Shown here one piece after another: positions 31,711 to 40,431 of a stretch of 64,000 bases of DNA. The translations under genes and the position numbers were made by a program. Within the stretch, counting starts at the first letter, position 1; each line of letters starts with the position of its first letter. The notes under the pieces are model-generated. The model was not told the origin of the DNA, ran no database searches, and worked only from the letters and a program-made list of their open reading frames with translations. This DNA is from an uncultured Pelagibacteraceae bacterium (GTDB taxonomy: Bacteria > Pseudomonadota > Alphaproteobacteria > Pelagibacterales > Pelagibacteraceae): NCBI GenBank assembly GCA_902527265.1, contig CABZNY010000001.1:1-64000 (forward strand), written 5' to 3'.

Positions 31711-32895
31711 TCAATTATTTGCTACAGCATTATAAATGCAACCTATTCCTATTCCAATTTGTAAACCATTTTTTAAACTTGAACTATCTACCAATACATT
31801 CTTAAACCAGTTAGAAATTTCGTGGTCAGGATATCTCACTTGAAAAATATGAAACCATCCAGATGCATACCCTTGCCTATTTATTTTTCTGAATACCTGA
31901 TTTCCATTTGATGGTTGAGAATTATATTTTTTTTTTGCCCAAGGTTCTATAGACATAGGATCCAGATAGCCCTCGTAAAATATCTGAACAGCTTTTAATA
32001 ATTTTGTTTCCATATTTTTAGGCAGATCTAAATTTGCTGCATAAGCCATTTCAATAGCTATAAATAACTCAGCTAAAGATTGATTATGATAGTGAAGAGC
32101 TCTATTTCCACGTGTTGTTCTATCTTTAAAACTTCCATCTTTTAAAAGTTCTTTATTCATTCCTTTTAATACTTTTTTAATGTTATTTTTGTATTTTTTA
32201 TGTTGCGAATGTTTAATAAATACATTTGGAAATGACCAACCACCTTGGTGACCATAAAAATCATTAATTGATTGATTGGGTATTCTTTTGTAAAAACTTT
32301 TAAACCATTTATTTATAATTTTATGTCGATTATCTTCAATTTTAAATCCTTTAAAATAAAAATCATAAATATAATTTAAATTCAGTATTGTAAATAATGT
32401 GCTAGCATCATCAAATTTAATTGCTAAATCTTGTCCATCCTTATCTTTCCACATACTTTTGCAATCTTTTGATTTGAGATTTTTTTGTTTATCACTAGAG
32501 TAACATGGCTTAGTTTTAGTAAGTGCATTATTCGAAGCCCATATAAATAATTTATCAAAAAGTCTTTCTTTTAATATTTGATCATCTGTAGCTGACATAA
32601 AAATAGTTGCTTTACTAAATTGTTGGAAAACATCTTCAAAATGTCCACCTTCAACCTCATCAATGTTATCCATTCGAGAATTAAATCCTTTAATTCTTTG
32701 AGGTAGATCTTTATCGATTATATCAAAACGTGTCTTATATTTATTAAATTCACAATATTTAATTTTATGTTCTTTACTCAAAGAATTATAAGTTTGTAAA
32801 ATATTATTTGGAACAAAAACATTCTCACTTAACTGATTGGCGTAAGAAGAGGAATAAAAAAAATAAACAATTAAGAAAACTAAAATTTTTCTCAT
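31711..32895 (-). CDS. Secreted protein, possibly alpha-helical-toroid polysaccharide (alginate) lyase-like
   Basis: Signal peptide; helical repeats and RALHYHNQSLAELFIAIEMAY reminiscent of alginate-lyase-type proteins; context of other carbohydrate-active genes. Confidence 0.4.
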   Translation of the reverse strand: MRKILVFLIVYFFYSSSYANQLSENVFVPNNILQTYNSLSKEHKIKYCEFNKYKTRFDIIDKDLPQRIKGFNSRMDNIDEVEGGHFEDVFQQFSKATIFMSATDDQILKERLFDKLFIWASNNALTKTKPCYSSDKQKNLKSKDCKSMWKDKDGQDLAIKFDDASTLFTILNLNYIYDFYFKGFKIEDNRHKIINKWFKSFYKRIPNQSINDFYGHQGGWSFPNVFIKHSQHKKYKNNIKKVLKGMNKELLKDGSFKDRTTRGNRALHYHNQSLAELFIAIEMAYAANLDLPKNMETKLLKAVQIFYEGYLDPMSIEPWAKKKYNSQPSNGNQVFRKINRQGYASGWFHIFQVRYPDHEISNWFKNVLVDSSSLKNGLQIGIGIGCIYNAVANN

Positions 32896-32904
32896 ATCTT
32901 AAAT

Positions 32905-33687
32905 TTATATTTTACTAAATGTAGATTTTTTTTTATTCTTTAATGATAAATTATTGTAATTATAAGTTGTAGTGCCTGTATCTCCAATTCGATAAATTCC
33001 TATTTTTATATAAGGTTTATTAGGACCATAAGGTCCATCTGTTTTTTTTGAAGATATGGGTACATCATAATGCTGTAATATAAATTCATCATCTAAGTAA
33101 TATTTAACAGATAAATATTTTGATTTTTTTTGATAATCAATTTCTGCCCTAAATTTATAAATTTTACCTAATTCTAAAGTTATATAATTGTGCATTTTAC
33201 AATTATCGTCAGAACATTCTCCTTTTGGAAACTTGTGAATTATACTCCACTTACCATTTAATCCAATCCACGAAGGTGGTGCACCACTATTTCTACCATC
33301 ATGAATTTGAAAAATAGTAGTCCTTTTTGATGGAGCGCCTTCTATTAATAAATCTGTTTCAAATATTGAGTGACCAATTGGTAGTTTATGAGTAACTTCT
33401 TGTCTTCCTGAGTAAGGATATCCTCCTGAGGACTTTTTATCATTTTTACATTTACCAATATCACCTTTATCTAACTTAAATGTTATATTTTTAACTTTAA
33501 ACTCATTTTTGTTGTAACTTTTTTTTGACTTTCCATTCACAACAAGCGCTTCTTTATCAACTATACCACACGAAACTTTCCATTTATTTTTATTTTTCCA
33601 TTCTCCAGCATTTGCAGGAACATTAATAGTAATTACAATAATCAAAAATAACAAAAAACTTTTCATATATTTTTTAAAATTTACCAA
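32905..33687 (-). CDS. Secreted polysaccharide lyase-like (concanavalin-type fold) protein
   Basis: Signal peptide; YPYSGRQEVTHKLPIGHSIFETDLLIEG...TTIFQIHDGRNSGAPPSW...IGIYRIG resembles heparin/glucuronan-lyase type sequences. Confidence 0.5.
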   Translation of the reverse strand: MVNFKKYMKSFLLFLIIVITINVPANAGEWKNKNKWKVSCGIVDKEALVVNGKSKKSYNKNEFKVKNITFKLDKGDIGKCKNDKKSSGGYPYSGRQEVTHKLPIGHSIFETDLLIEGAPSKRTTIFQIHDGRNSGAPPSWIGLNGKWSIIHKFPKGECSDDNCKMHNYITLELGKIYKFRAEIDYQKKSKYLSVKYYLDDEFILQHYDVPISSKKTDGPYGPNKPYIKIGIYRIGDTGTTTYNYNNLSLKNKKKSTFSKI

Positions 33688-34855
33688 CTACACTTTCATA
33701 GTGCACATAGCATGCATTATTCTCTTGGTCAGAAAAATTAGTGAATTTTTCCATACACTTACTTAAACCCTCTTTAGCTGCTCCAGCTTTGCTATATCCT
33801 ATATACTTTAAAAGATATTTATCGTTATTTTTATTTTTAATTATTGCTAAAAAATTACCTTTCATTTCCTCAAATTTTATTTCTTCAGGAACAACTTTAG
33901 AAGTGATTCTTTTTATTTTTTTTGAGCCCTCTGGCATGTATTCTGAATCACGGATTTTATATTTATATTTCGATCTTGCTATTTTATCTTTAGATTTATA
34001 ATCACATTTTTCTTTATCCATGATTTTTTTGCAATCTTTGCTTATAATATATTCTTTAATGGATAAAGTTGAAGGTTCAGTTATATTTGGATCTTGATTA
34101 GAATCCCAATATCTATACAGACCAATTTTAAAAGCTATACCCCCAGTTTTGTCTAAAATCATGTTCGGTCCATAAAATTCGATTACTTTTTCATCGTTTA
34201 ACCACATTATAAATTCTCCATCATCTTTTTTAGATGGTTTAATTTTAAACAGTGCAGTGCTGTATTCTTTTTTAAATGCAGTTAAACTTCCTAAATCAAA
34301 TTTATACATCTTTTGTTTAAATCTATTTGCTACAGGGTCAATATCTGTCCAGTAAACTTCCTCTATTTGTTTATAATAAAATTGCATTCTATTGGGAAGA
34401 TCGTCCTCATCGGTGGTGTACATAATTTGCATTGAGGGATAAATTATTTCACCGCCTTTTTTTGTTCCAACCACTTGCCAAATATTAGCACTATGATTTT
34501 GACCAGCATTTAATTTAAAAGTATATTTTAAGTAAACTTCCTTACCAAGTTTGTGATAATTTTTCTTTTTAGTAACAAATTCCCACCTTTGTGCCTGGTC
34601 ATCTGAAAGATCCCAGTCTTCAGGATGTCCTTTCATACTATAATCAAGGGTAATTTCTACAGCTTCCTCATCTGTATTGTAATTAAGTATTTGCTTATGT
34701 TTTGTCAAAGAGTCATATGCAAGACTCATTTTTTTCTTTGCTTCCTCACCAAGAATATCTTTTTTAAATTTTTTCAAAGCATCAACCTTTTCTGCAAAAA
34801 CGTTTGTGTTTAAGAAAAATATTAAAGAAAATATAATTATTAAAAATTTTTTCAT
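33674..34855 (-). CDS. Secreted polysaccharide lyase-like protein (heparin-lyase-I-like), paralogous to 35875-36840
   Basis: Signal peptide; YLKYTFKLNAGQNHSANIWQVVG, GEFIMWLNDEKVIEFYGPNMIL..GGIAFKIGLYRYWDSN. Confidence 0.5.
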   Translation of the reverse strand: MKKFLIIIFSLIFFLNTNVFAEKVDALKKFKKDILGEEAKKKMSLAYDSLTKHKQILNYNTDEEAVEITLDYSMKGHPEDWDLSDDQAQRWEFVTKKKNYHKLGKEVYLKYTFKLNAGQNHSANIWQVVGTKKGGEIIYPSMQIMYTTDEDDLPNRMQFYYKQIEEVYWTDIDPVANRFKQKMYKFDLGSLTAFKKEYSTALFKIKPSKKDDGEFIMWLNDEKVIEFYGPNMILDKTGGIAFKIGLYRYWDSNQDPNITEPSTLSIKEYIISKDCKKIMDKEKCDYKSKDKIARSKYKYKIRDSEYMPEGSKKIKRITSKVVPEEIKFEEMKGNFLAIIKNKNNDKYLLKYIGYSKAGAAKEGLSKCMEKFTNFSDQENNACYVHYESVVGKF

Positions 34856-34864
34856 TTGTATATT

Positions 34865-35875
34865 TTAGTTAAGTTTTAAATTTTTTATTGAACCATCTTT
34901 ATAAGTAAATTCTACTTCTTTTTTTGAAATAGATTTTATTGATGTAAAACCATCATATTCAGTAATAAATTCGTTTAATTTTTTTCTATTTTTCTTCGAC
35001 ATTTTTTTACCTGGAGCGTTTACGCCAACATCAATAATTATTTCAGCTCCATTTAAAAAGGCATTTACGTATGCTTTTATTGGAGGACCACAAGTCATGG
35101 CTTCCGTAAGCCATATTGGCTTATCAACATCAACACTTTCTAATAAATCAGCAAATTCATCTACCCATAGCTCTTTATCACACTGTCCATCTGGACCGCT
35201 TATATGGTGAATGTTTGCAATATCAAAGTGATCCTTAATTTTTGGCAAAGCTGATTTCCAGTATTTTTTATTTTCTGGAAACATTCCTGCAGCTCCGGCC
35301 ATAACAATTACTGCATCAGGTTGCTGTTCTTTAATTACTTTCGATGAAAAATTAAAAATTTCAATAAAATCCTCCTCGCTTCCTTTAAAAAACATATCAA
35401 ACTCAGGTTCATTCATTATGTCCCAATATATAATTGGTTTTGTTAATCCAGGCATATCATTCGAACCATCTCCATCATATCGATCCACCAATTTTATAAG
35501 AAACGTTTTATAATCCTCCATTGAACATGGTTTACTTAAATACTTTGTAAAATGTTTTCCAAATGGACTTCTGGCTTTTTTTCTTTTACAAGATTTTTGA
35601 TCCCAATTTGTATGAGGCCAGATGGTTGCTAAAATTGTTTGGTTGTGATCTTGTGCATATACTACGTATTTATCTACATCTTCCCAAAAAAATTTACCCT
35701 TTTCACTTTCTATGTGATTCCAAACAAAAGGTCCTGGATGAGGTCTAACCCATTGTCCATCTTTACCACGCATTTTTTTATCTCTCATTTCGGTTAATTC
35801 GCCAAATCTAGATTGGGAATTTGCAAAATTTGTTAATAATAAAAATGATAATAAAATTGTTAATAATTTTTTCAT
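34865..35875 (-). CDS. Secreted glycoside hydrolase (clan GH-A-like TIM barrel)
   Basis: Signal peptide; IIYWDIMNEPEFDMFF (acid/base NEP motif) and PIWLTEAMTCG (candidate nucleophile Glu). Confidence 0.65.
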   Translation of the reverse strand: MKKLLTILLSFLLLTNFANSQSRFGELTEMRDKKMRGKDGQWVRPHPGPFVWNHIESEKGKFFWEDVDKYVVYAQDHNQTILATIWPHTNWDQKSCKRKKARSPFGKHFTKYLSKPCSMEDYKTFLIKLVDRYDGDGSNDMPGLTKPIIYWDIMNEPEFDMFFKGSEEDFIEIFNFSSKVIKEQQPDAVIVMAGAAGMFPENKKYWKSALPKIKDHFDIANIHHISGPDGQCDKELWVDEFADLLESVDVDKPIWLTEAMTCGPPIKAYVNAFLNGAEIIIDVGVNAPGKKMSKKNRKKLNEFITEYDGFTSIKSISKKEVEFTYKDGSIKNLKLN

Positions 35876-36840
35876 TAATTAATTATTTTGATTTCTGGTA
35901 AAGGTTTTGTCCATTTAATTGATTTAGAAATTTTTTTTCCGTATGTAGGCATCCTGTTACTACTTTTTCTAAAACTTACATAAGAAACAGAGTCTTTATT
36001 TTCTGATACATAAGAACATTTATCTTGATCTAAAATTTCTTCACATTTATTACTAAAGCCAAATTCTTTCACTGTCAGAGACTGTGTTGGTGTTTCACTT
36101 AAAAAGGCATCTTTTAACCATCTGTAGAAACCCCATTTAAATGTATAACCATCACCTATAGTAAAATTAGGACCGTAAACTTCAAAGATTTTTTTATTAC
36201 CCAACCAAGCAATTATTTCTCCATTATCTTTCTTCGAAGCTAAAATTTTAAAACTTAAAGTTCTGTAGTCATTAAAATGGGAGACTTTACCCAACTCAAA
36301 TTTATAACCAATCTTATCAAAATTAGAATTTTCTGGATCTCCTTTTAAATAGAAAACTTCTTTAGTGAAGTTCAATTGATGTACAATTTTATCTCCATAA
36401 AATTGTGTTTTCATCCAAGGTAAAAGTCTTGAATTACCTTTATTGGCAATAACTTGAAAAAAACTTCCACCTACTGCAGGATGTGTAGGAAAGTCGTTCA
36501 ACTTAAACGTATATTTTATATATACAGGTTTCTTAAATTTCCTTGGTTTTTTCTTATTTGCCGTTTCCCATCTTTGATTTCTTTCACCTGTCCTTTCCCA
36601 GTCATTTTTGTGCCCTTTAAACTTTGTATCGAGTGTAATTTTAATTGCTTTCCCATCTGCATCTTCAAAAATAGATAGTGCCTTTTTTTTTGATATCGAT
36701 CTAGTATCATTTTTCATTTCTGATTTTGCTTTACCAATCAAAATTTCTTTTTTTAAAAACTTATATGGATTTTCAGAAGCGTGGGAATATGTTGAGACTA
36801 AAGTAAGAGATAATAAAATTAAAAAGAGTTTTTTTGTCAT
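35875..36840 (-). CDS. Secreted polysaccharide lyase-like protein, paralogous to 33674-34855
   Basis: Signal peptide; VYIKYTFKLNDFPTHPAVGGSFFQVIA, GEIIAWLGNKKIFEVYGPNFTIGDGYTFKWGFYRW. Confidence 0.5.
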   Translation of the reverse strand: MTKKLFLILLSLTLVSTYSHASENPYKFLKKEILIGKAKSEMKNDTRSISKKKALSIFEDADGKAIKITLDTKFKGHKNDWERTGERNQRWETANKKKPRKFKKPVYIKYTFKLNDFPTHPAVGGSFFQVIANKGNSRLLPWMKTQFYGDKIVHQLNFTKEVFYLKGDPENSNFDKIGYKFELGKVSHFNDYRTLSFKILASKKDNGEIIAWLGNKKIFEVYGPNFTIGDGYTFKWGFYRWLKDAFLSETPTQSLTVKEFGFSNKCEEILDQDKCSYVSENKDSVSYVSFRKSSNRMPTYGKKISKSIKWTKPLPEIKIIN

Positions 36841-37994
36841 ACTTTAAATAATTTATCTGATAAATTTTGAAGTTTATCTCCCCAGAAAACCTCTTTTTGA
36901 ATTCTTTTGAAATCAATATCAAAAACAGAAGACATGGCTGATGCATAAACAGATCTAGCATCAATTGTGGAATTTAAGTCTCTTCCCTCAAATAATTCTT
37001 TTCTCTTAAGTCCTGGCCAATCGGTATAAACTTGTGATTTTTTTAATAAACCACCTGCCATAAAAATTGCAGACCCATAGCCATGTTCTGTGCCACGTCC
37101 TCCATTTTGCTCTATAGTTCTGCCAAATTCAGTTAGAGTTAAAACTAAAGTATTTTCAATTTCTGATCCTAGACCTTTTTCTAAACTTTTAAAAATTGAA
37201 TCCATTTCAATTAAGCTATCTGAGTGAGAACCATTCACTCCTCCTTGTGCAGCATGTGTATCAAAACCATCTACCTCAAAAACAGCAACTCTTGGACCAT
37301 TTATTTTTTTTAATTCTAAACCTGCTTTTAATGCTAAAGATGAATTTTTCCTAGACATTGATGTCCCACTACTACTCATCATTGATCTGTTAGCAATTAT
37401 TTCCATCATGTTGGCTAAGTCATGTTCAGATTTTTCTGCATAAATTGATTTTAAAAGTTGTAAGAGTTCTGTTCTTGGAAGTCTTTTTTTTGAAGGATAG
37501 AAATTATCATTACTTGGAATACCTCTAAGAAGTAAAGGCATTGGTAGTGCTAGTGCAAGACCATCACCTTTTAATTCTGCTAATTTCATTCCTCTACCTA
37601 ACCAGCCAGTTTTTATCGCATACGGTATATGACCTCCGGTTTCCATTAAATTTTGCCCATCAAAATGCGATCTTTTAGTGTACGGAATATTGGTTGCGTG
37701 AACAACTGCTCCGAGGTTCTTTTGCCATAAATTGTGAAAATTTTTTAATTTAGGATGAAGAGCAAAATCAGAGTTTAATTTAATTGTTTGATCTAAAATT
37801 AAATCTTTTCTTTGTTTTTCGAAATTTTTGTCACCAATTATTGGGACAGCGCACAAACCGTCCATTCCACCTCTTAACATTATAAGTACAAGATTTTTTT
37901 TCTTATTTGTGTTTGCAAAAAGGGGAAAATTAAAACCAGCCAGAAATAATGTGGCAGTTGAGCCTTTTAAAAAATTTCTTCTTGATATTTTCAT
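36837..37994 (-). CDS. DUF1501 family protein, Tat-type signal
   Basis: SRRNFLKGSTATLFLAGF twin-arginine motif; MLRGGMDGLCAVPIIGD, LTEFGRTIEQNGGRGTEHGYGSAIFMAGG. Confidence 0.9.
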   Translation of the reverse strand: MKISRRNFLKGSTATLFLAGFNFPLFANTNKKKNLVLIMLRGGMDGLCAVPIIGDKNFEKQRKDLILDQTIKLNSDFALHPKLKNFHNLWQKNLGAVVHATNIPYTKRSHFDGQNLMETGGHIPYAIKTGWLGRGMKLAELKGDGLALALPMPLLLRGIPSNDNFYPSKKRLPRTELLQLLKSIYAEKSEHDLANMMEIIANRSMMSSSGTSMSRKNSSLALKAGLELKKINGPRVAVFEVDGFDTHAAQGGVNGSHSDSLIEMDSIFKSLEKGLGSEIENTLVLTLTEFGRTIEQNGGRGTEHGYGSAIFMAGGLLKKSQVYTDWPGLKRKELFEGRDLNSTIDARSVYASAMSSVFDIDFKRIQKEVFWGDKLQNLSDKLFKV

Positions 37995-39418
37995 GATTTT
38001 AATGTCTCCGGTAAATTAAATAGTATTACATGTTTATTTGAAAGGTCTCCCTGCTGATTTATGGTTTTAAGAATTTCATTTGGATTATCATAATTTTTTT
38101 CAATCATTTCCTCATAAAATTCATTTGTCTGAGATTTTCTATTTTTTTTGAAGTATGCTTCTTTAGCATAAACTAGTCTTCTAATTAATAATTCAGGTGA
38201 CATCCAATCATCAGACACATCTGACCATCCATTAGGTTGTTTTGCTAAATATGGATGATGGCCAAGTTCTCTTAATAAATATTCTAATGATCTTTGCTCA
38301 TGTGTTGGTTTTAGACCTAAAGTATATAAATCCATCAATTTTGGCGTTGGTACTAATTCCACATCAGACATTTTACTCATTATTAAAAGCCAATTTTCTG
38401 GATTTTGAAATTTATTATATTTTTCAGAATAGTTGAAAGCAACTTCTACCGCCGCTTTATGAACATCTGGTAAAAAACCATCTGATTTTTCCCAGGCTTT
38501 AATAATTGGTTCCATCATTTCTTTTGTTGGATTGTCGGTTATAAAATACCTGCAAAGCTTCTTTGCAATGAATTCTCTACAAGATGGATGATTTACTAGA
38601 TCAGTGATTACTTCTGATAAACTCTTTCTTCCTGATTTATATTTTTTACCTAAAATTCTTTTAGTGCCTGGTTGATGATATTCACCATTGAAATGCACAT
38701 CTCCAGTTTCTAATCTTTTTTTTCCCCAGTTAGGTCTCCATCCACTCATTACATATGCCATTTGAATAACATCTTCTTGAGTATAGCCACATTCAGGTGA
38801 AACAGTGTGAAGCTCTAACAATTCCCTTGCGTGGTTTTCATTTACACCAACTTTTCTTCCCTTTTCTTTAGCCCATTGTGCTTCTTGGCTTTTAGGTCCA
38901 ACATTATCATTATTATCTAAATGATGAATCATAGTCCAAGCTACTGTTGCTTCTTGAACCATTTTTTCAAAATTTTGATTCATGTTGGCTCTAATAATTT
39001 CTCTTTGATAAGCACCAGTTGTATATTGTGCTAAAAAATCTTTTTCACTGATTGCAAAGTGGTTTCCCCAAAAATACCAAAGCTTAGCTAAAACAGGTGT
39101 TTTACTTTTTAAAGCCTCAGAGTGTCTAATGCAAAGTTCAAGGTTCCACCAAAATTTTTGCCCTGTTACATGTCGTAATTTATTTTTTTCTCGCTTATAT
39201 CCTTCTTTGTCATTTTTAAATTTTTTTCTTAAAACTTTCCTATCTCCATAAACGTAATCTCTATAATATTTTCTAAGTTCTTTTTCTGGTAAAATTTTTC
39301 CCTTCCAAGAAAATTCAGGAATGTCATTCAATTGATTTGTTGCCCATTTTAATGGGTCAGAGGGTGTCTTATCGTCTGATCCAAGTCCAAATGCTACTTT
39401 ACGATAAAAATTTTTCAT
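37991..39418 (-). CDS. DUF1800 family protein
   Basis: LAKLWYFWGNHFAIS, VNENHARELLELHTVSPECGYTQEDVIQMAYVMSGW, FIAKKLCRYFI. Confidence 0.88.
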   Translation of the reverse strand: MKNFYRKVAFGLGSDDKTPSDPLKWATNQLNDIPEFSWKGKILPEKELRKYYRDYVYGDRKVLRKKFKNDKEGYKREKNKLRHVTGQKFWWNLELCIRHSEALKSKTPVLAKLWYFWGNHFAISEKDFLAQYTTGAYQREIIRANMNQNFEKMVQEATVAWTMIHHLDNNDNVGPKSQEAQWAKEKGRKVGVNENHARELLELHTVSPECGYTQEDVIQMAYVMSGWRPNWGKKRLETGDVHFNGEYHQPGTKRILGKKYKSGRKSLSEVITDLVNHPSCREFIAKKLCRYFITDNPTKEMMEPIIKAWEKSDGFLPDVHKAAVEVAFNYSEKYNKFQNPENWLLIMSKMSDVELVPTPKLMDLYTLGLKPTHEQRSLEYLLRELGHHPYLAKQPNGWSDVSDDWMSPELLIRRLVYAKEAYFKKNRKSQTNEFYEEMIEKNYDNPNEILKTINQQGDLSNKHVILFNLPETLKS

Positions 39419-39436
39419 AAATTATTTTAAAATAAA

Positions 39437-40306
39437 CTATTTCAAAGTGTCAATATCTGAAATATTTGTTAAAGAATTATTAAATTCTGTCATATTTTCT
39501 CTTCCTGATATTTTTAATATTATTAATCCAAAAATAATGATTACAGCTAGTGGTATTGCTGTAATTACACTTATATAATCAGCAATAATTATTAAATATA
39601 TCGCATAAAATGCTATCGATCTAAAGATTACCCCAGTTTTAAATACAGCAATAATTGCTAAAGAATGCTTTATCAAATTTAAAAAGCTCATTTTTGAAGG
39701 GCCAAAGTATCTTGTGCCTCTTATTGATGGAGATTTAATTAAATTATTTTCAGTTTTTGCCAAAGAACCAGAAAAACTACTCCAAGTTGCTTTCTCTTCG
39801 ATTAATTTTTTAACAGTTTGTTTTGTAAGGCAAGTGAAATTTCCAAATTTTATAAATTTTCCTGTAAATGTATAAGTAATTATTTTGTGAAAAAAATAAC
39901 AGATTTTAAAAATAAAACCTTCTGATCTTTTTACTCTTTCTCCAACAATACTGTGATTAGGATTGTCTTTAATCTTTTCTTCAAAGTTGCTTATCTCTTC
40001 AGGTCTATCTTCTCCATCGCCATCCATTGGAATTACATAATCAAAATCTTCATTTTCTGAAATATGTTTAAGACCTGCTGCAATACAACGTGCATGTCCT
40101 TTATTATTTCTCATATTTATTAATTTTAGTGATTTAATATTATTTAAATTTTTGGTTTCTAAAATTTTTTCCTCAGTGGAAGCATCATTCACTACTATTA
40201 CTGAAAATGCTGCTTTAAGCTCAGAAATATTAATATCAATTTCTTCAATTAATTTTGATGCAGACTTAAAGTCATTAAAGACTGGAATTAGAATTACTAT
40301 TTTCAT
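39437..40306 (-). CDS. Family 2 glycosyltransferase with C-terminal TM segments
   Basis: IVILIPVFNDFKSASKLIEEI, VIVVNDASTEE, VIPMDGDGEDRPEEI. Confidence 0.9.
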   Translation of the reverse strand: MKIVILIPVFNDFKSASKLIEEIDINISELKAAFSVIVVNDASTEEKILETKNLNNIKSLKLINMRNNKGHARCIAAGLKHISENEDFDYVIPMDGDGEDRPEEISNFEEKIKDNPNHSIVGERVKRSEGFIFKICYFFHKIITYTFTGKFIKFGNFTCLTKQTVKKLIEEKATWSSFSGSLAKTENNLIKSPSIRGTRYFGPSKMSFLNLIKHSLAIIAVFKTGVIFRSIAFYAIYLIIIADYISVITAIPLAVIIIFGLIILKISGRENMTEFNNSLTNISDIDTLK

Positions 40307-40431
40307 TAACTTACTGAGCCTATCAGTCTAAATAGAGAAGCAAAAAAACCATATCCTGATAGTTCAATTAAAACAACAATTCCAATAATGAATAAAAGTC
40401 TCTTGTTTTTTTGGTTTAGTTGAAATTTCAT
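40306..40431 (-). CDS. 41-aa single-TM mini-protein, translationally coupled at both ends; not in supplied ORF list
   Basis: Own translation: MKFQLNQKNKRLLFIIGIVVLIELSGYGFFASLFRLIGSVS*; ATGA overlap with the upstream GT39-like stop and TAATG overlap with the downstream GT2 start. Confidence 0.65.
   Translation of the reverse strand: MKFQLNQKNKRLLFIIGIVVLIELSGYGFFASLFRLIGSVS

Noticed and set aside
36516-36710. Overlapping minus-strand 64-aa ORF inside the lyase-like gene (and plus-strand 36454-36678, 36608-36847)
   Set aside because: Alternative-frame ORFs within a gene that has a signal peptide and a paralogue; no independent support.
36773-36964. Minus-strand 63-aa ORF spanning the DUF1501/lyase junction
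   Set aside because: Out-of-frame reading over two well-supported coupled genes.
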